A stretch of DNA of 5,525 bases from contig JAITBV010000185.1 of NCBI GenBank assembly GCA_031283395.1, forward strand, positions 1 through 5,525. Direction: 5' to 3'. This document shows, in pieces, positions 4,619 to 5,525 of the stretch. Made by a program: the position numbers and the translations under genes. Every line of letters starts with the position of its first letter. The first letter of the stretch is position 1. The notes below the pieces were generated by a model, which saw nothing but the letters and a program-made list of their open reading frames with translations, was not told where the DNA came from and searched no databases. This DNA comes from Candidatus Adiutrix sp. (GTDB lineage Bacteria > Desulfobacterota > Desulfarculia > Adiutricales > Adiutricaceae).

Positions 4619-5170
4619 ATGCAGACCGCTTTCGTAATCTCCGCCCCCCGGGAAATGACCCTCACCGCCGGCCGGGTGGAAATGAACCCCGGGCCCGAAG
4701 AGCCGGAGAACGACCCGCCCTTTATGAGCATCGGCCGGGCCTGGGGTGATGAGATCCACCTCAGCGGCCCCTTGATCGCCGACCCGGAACTTTTGGAATC
4801 GACCCTATCCGTGAGCTGGTATCTGCCCGGGGAGGAAGCGGCCGAAGCGGCCCGGCCGGTGGACCTGGCCGAAGCCAAGCGCTTTCTGACCATCCTGGAG
4901 CGGAGGCCGGCCGAGCCGGGCTGGCGGTGGCGCTATCTTCTGGAATCCCGCCGCCCGGCCCGGGAGACCAGATTTTTTGAAGGCGGCTTCCTGCCTCCCC
5001 TTAAGGCCTCGGACCTGACCCTCCACCTGGTCCATCTCATCAATTTCAACTACGACGGCTATATACTGGCCGGAATGGACTACGACCACCGCCCGGCCTC
5101 CTACATTGAAGCCGAATGGCGCCAGCCGACCCTGGAATCGGCCGGGTTTCTGGAAGACGGCAGTTGCTAA
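4619..5170 (+). CDS. Hypothetical protein, family not recognised
   Basis: This is a 183-residue protein that I cannot place in a family. It has no signal peptide, membrane span or recognisable catalytic motif, and it is probably cytoplasmic. What can be seen: an acidic, proline-rich stretch at 24-34; a central charged, likely helical region (about 70-125) including DLAEAKRFLTILERR; and an aromatic-rich block near 135-157 (HLVHLINFNYDGYILAGMDYDH) that looks like a buried strand or pocket. The only cysteine is the final residue, C183. It is supported as a real gene by a strong upstream promoter, a GAGG ribosome site, GC-rich third-position bias like its neighbours, and its fit between the divergent operon and mtaB. 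The start is ATG 4619; in-frame ATGs follow at codons 13, 22 and 36. Its TAA overlaps the mtaB stop on the other strand by 4 bp. Confidence 0.78.
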   Translation: MQTAFVISAPREMTLTAGRVEMNPGPEEPENDPPFMSIGRAWGDEIHLSGPLIADPELLESTLSVSWYLPGEEAAEAARPVDLAEAKRFLTILERRPAEPGWRWRYLLESRRPARETRFFEGGFLPPLKASDLTLHLVHLINFNYDGYILAGMDYDHRPASYIEAEWRQPTLESAGFLEDGSC

Positions 5171-5525
5171 GGGGCCGGCTCGGCTTCCATCAGGCCCCAG
5201 GGATTGTCAGATGGCCCCAGGGTGACGGGGACAAGCCGGCCCGGGTGGGCTTTCAAGCCGGGGGGCAAAAGGGCGGTCAGGTAATTGCCGGTCAACACCT
5301 TCAGACGGCCACTGGCCGGGTGGGGCCGGTTTTCCACCAGCCCCGCCTGGACCATCCCCCAATTCCGCCGGGCGAAATCCCGCCGGGCCTGTTGATCCGC
5401 CTTTTTCAATTCCACGGTCCGGCGGCGCTTGATATGCTCCGGCACCTGGCCGGGCCGGGCCGCGGCCGGGGTTCCGGGCCTGGGGGAATAGGGAAAGATG
5501 TGAAAATAGCTAACCGATAGGCCGG
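5167..5525 (-). CDS. mtaB: MtaB-type tRNA methylthiotransferase, C-terminal part (5' end outside window)
   Basis: This is the C-terminal 118 residues of a radical-SAM methylthiotransferase. MtaB converts t6A37 to ms2t6A37 in tRNAs reading ANN codons. The frame is open to the right edge: SYFHIFPYSPRPGTPAA is the conserved block at the end of the radical-SAM domain, followed by GQVPEHIKRRR, then a linker helix and a TRAM-like RNA-binding domain (GRLKVLTGNYL, then GRLVPVTL). FHIFPYSPRPGTPA favours MtaB over MiaB, which usually has FAYSPRxGT, but the N-terminal Fe-S cysteines needed to confirm this lie outside the window. A GTG at 5445 is an internal valine, not a start. A short Pro/Glu-rich tail follows the TRAM-like part. 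The TAG at 5169-5167 overlaps the neighbouring convergent gene's TAA. Confidence 0.88.
   Translation of the reverse strand, partial: GLSVSYFHIFPYSPRPGTPAAARPGQVPEHIKRRRTVELKKADQQARRDFARRNWGMVQAGLVENRPHPASGRLKVLTGNYLTALLPPGLKAHPGRLVPVTLGPSDNPWGLMEAEPAP

Noticed and set aside
5116..5520. 134-codon open frame on the + strand opposite mtaB
   Set aside because: The opposite strand encodes the conserved FPYSPRPGTPAA and TRAM-like segments of a methylthiotransferase; this frame is its antisense shadow.

Overview
The window is a dense, GC-rich bacterial chromosome segment. Intergenic gaps are very short, and I see no mobile elements, rRNA, tRNA or CRISPR. CooT-family, DUF3842-family, DUF2318 and FmdB-like proteins occur together on a few kilobases. 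That mix suggests an anaerobe of the Desulfobacterota (former Deltaproteobacteria) type. This is inferred from family composition and base composition; no marker gene proves it.

Layout, left to right. (1) The 3' half of panC (pantothenate synthetase, + strand) enters from the left edge. (2) After 39 bp carrying a perfect 12-bp palindrome, a three-gene + strand operon follows: an exported DUF2318 multi-cysteine protein, an FtsX/MacB-type ABC permease, and a LolD-type ABC ATPase. Both internal junctions are GTGA start/stop overlaps. (3) A tightly packed - strand operon reads, in transcription order, FmdB-like zinc-ribbon protein, DUF3842 protein, CooT-family small protein, nth (endonuclease III). 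It ends tail-to-tail with the ABC operon, 46 bp away. (4) A 70-bp divergent region carries two good sigma70-type promoters that face each other; each lies nearer the gene it does not serve. (5) A + strand gene for a 183-residue protein of unrecognised family follows. Its stop codon overlaps by 4 bp the stop of (6), the 3' end of a - strand mtaB-type radical-SAM tRNA methylthiotransferase that leaves the window on the right.

How the genes may work together. The DUF2318, permease and ATPase trio resembles the accessory half of the FTR1/P19 iron-uptake loci known from Campylobacter-type bacteria, but no FTR1 permease or P19 protein is present here. The permease has a CxxC in its extracytoplasmic domain and the DUF2318 protein has two CxxC pairs plus a GGCNP cysteine. 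The trio may therefore handle metal or thiol redox chemistry at the outer face of the membrane. The reverse operon groups a likely metal-binding small protein (CooT), a putative nucleotide-fold protein (DUF3842), a degenerate zinc ribbon and an Fe-S DNA glycosylase. The two points most worth following up are the stripped-down DUF2318/ABC cassette and the FmdB-DUF3842-CooT-Nth operon with its face-to-face promoter pair.
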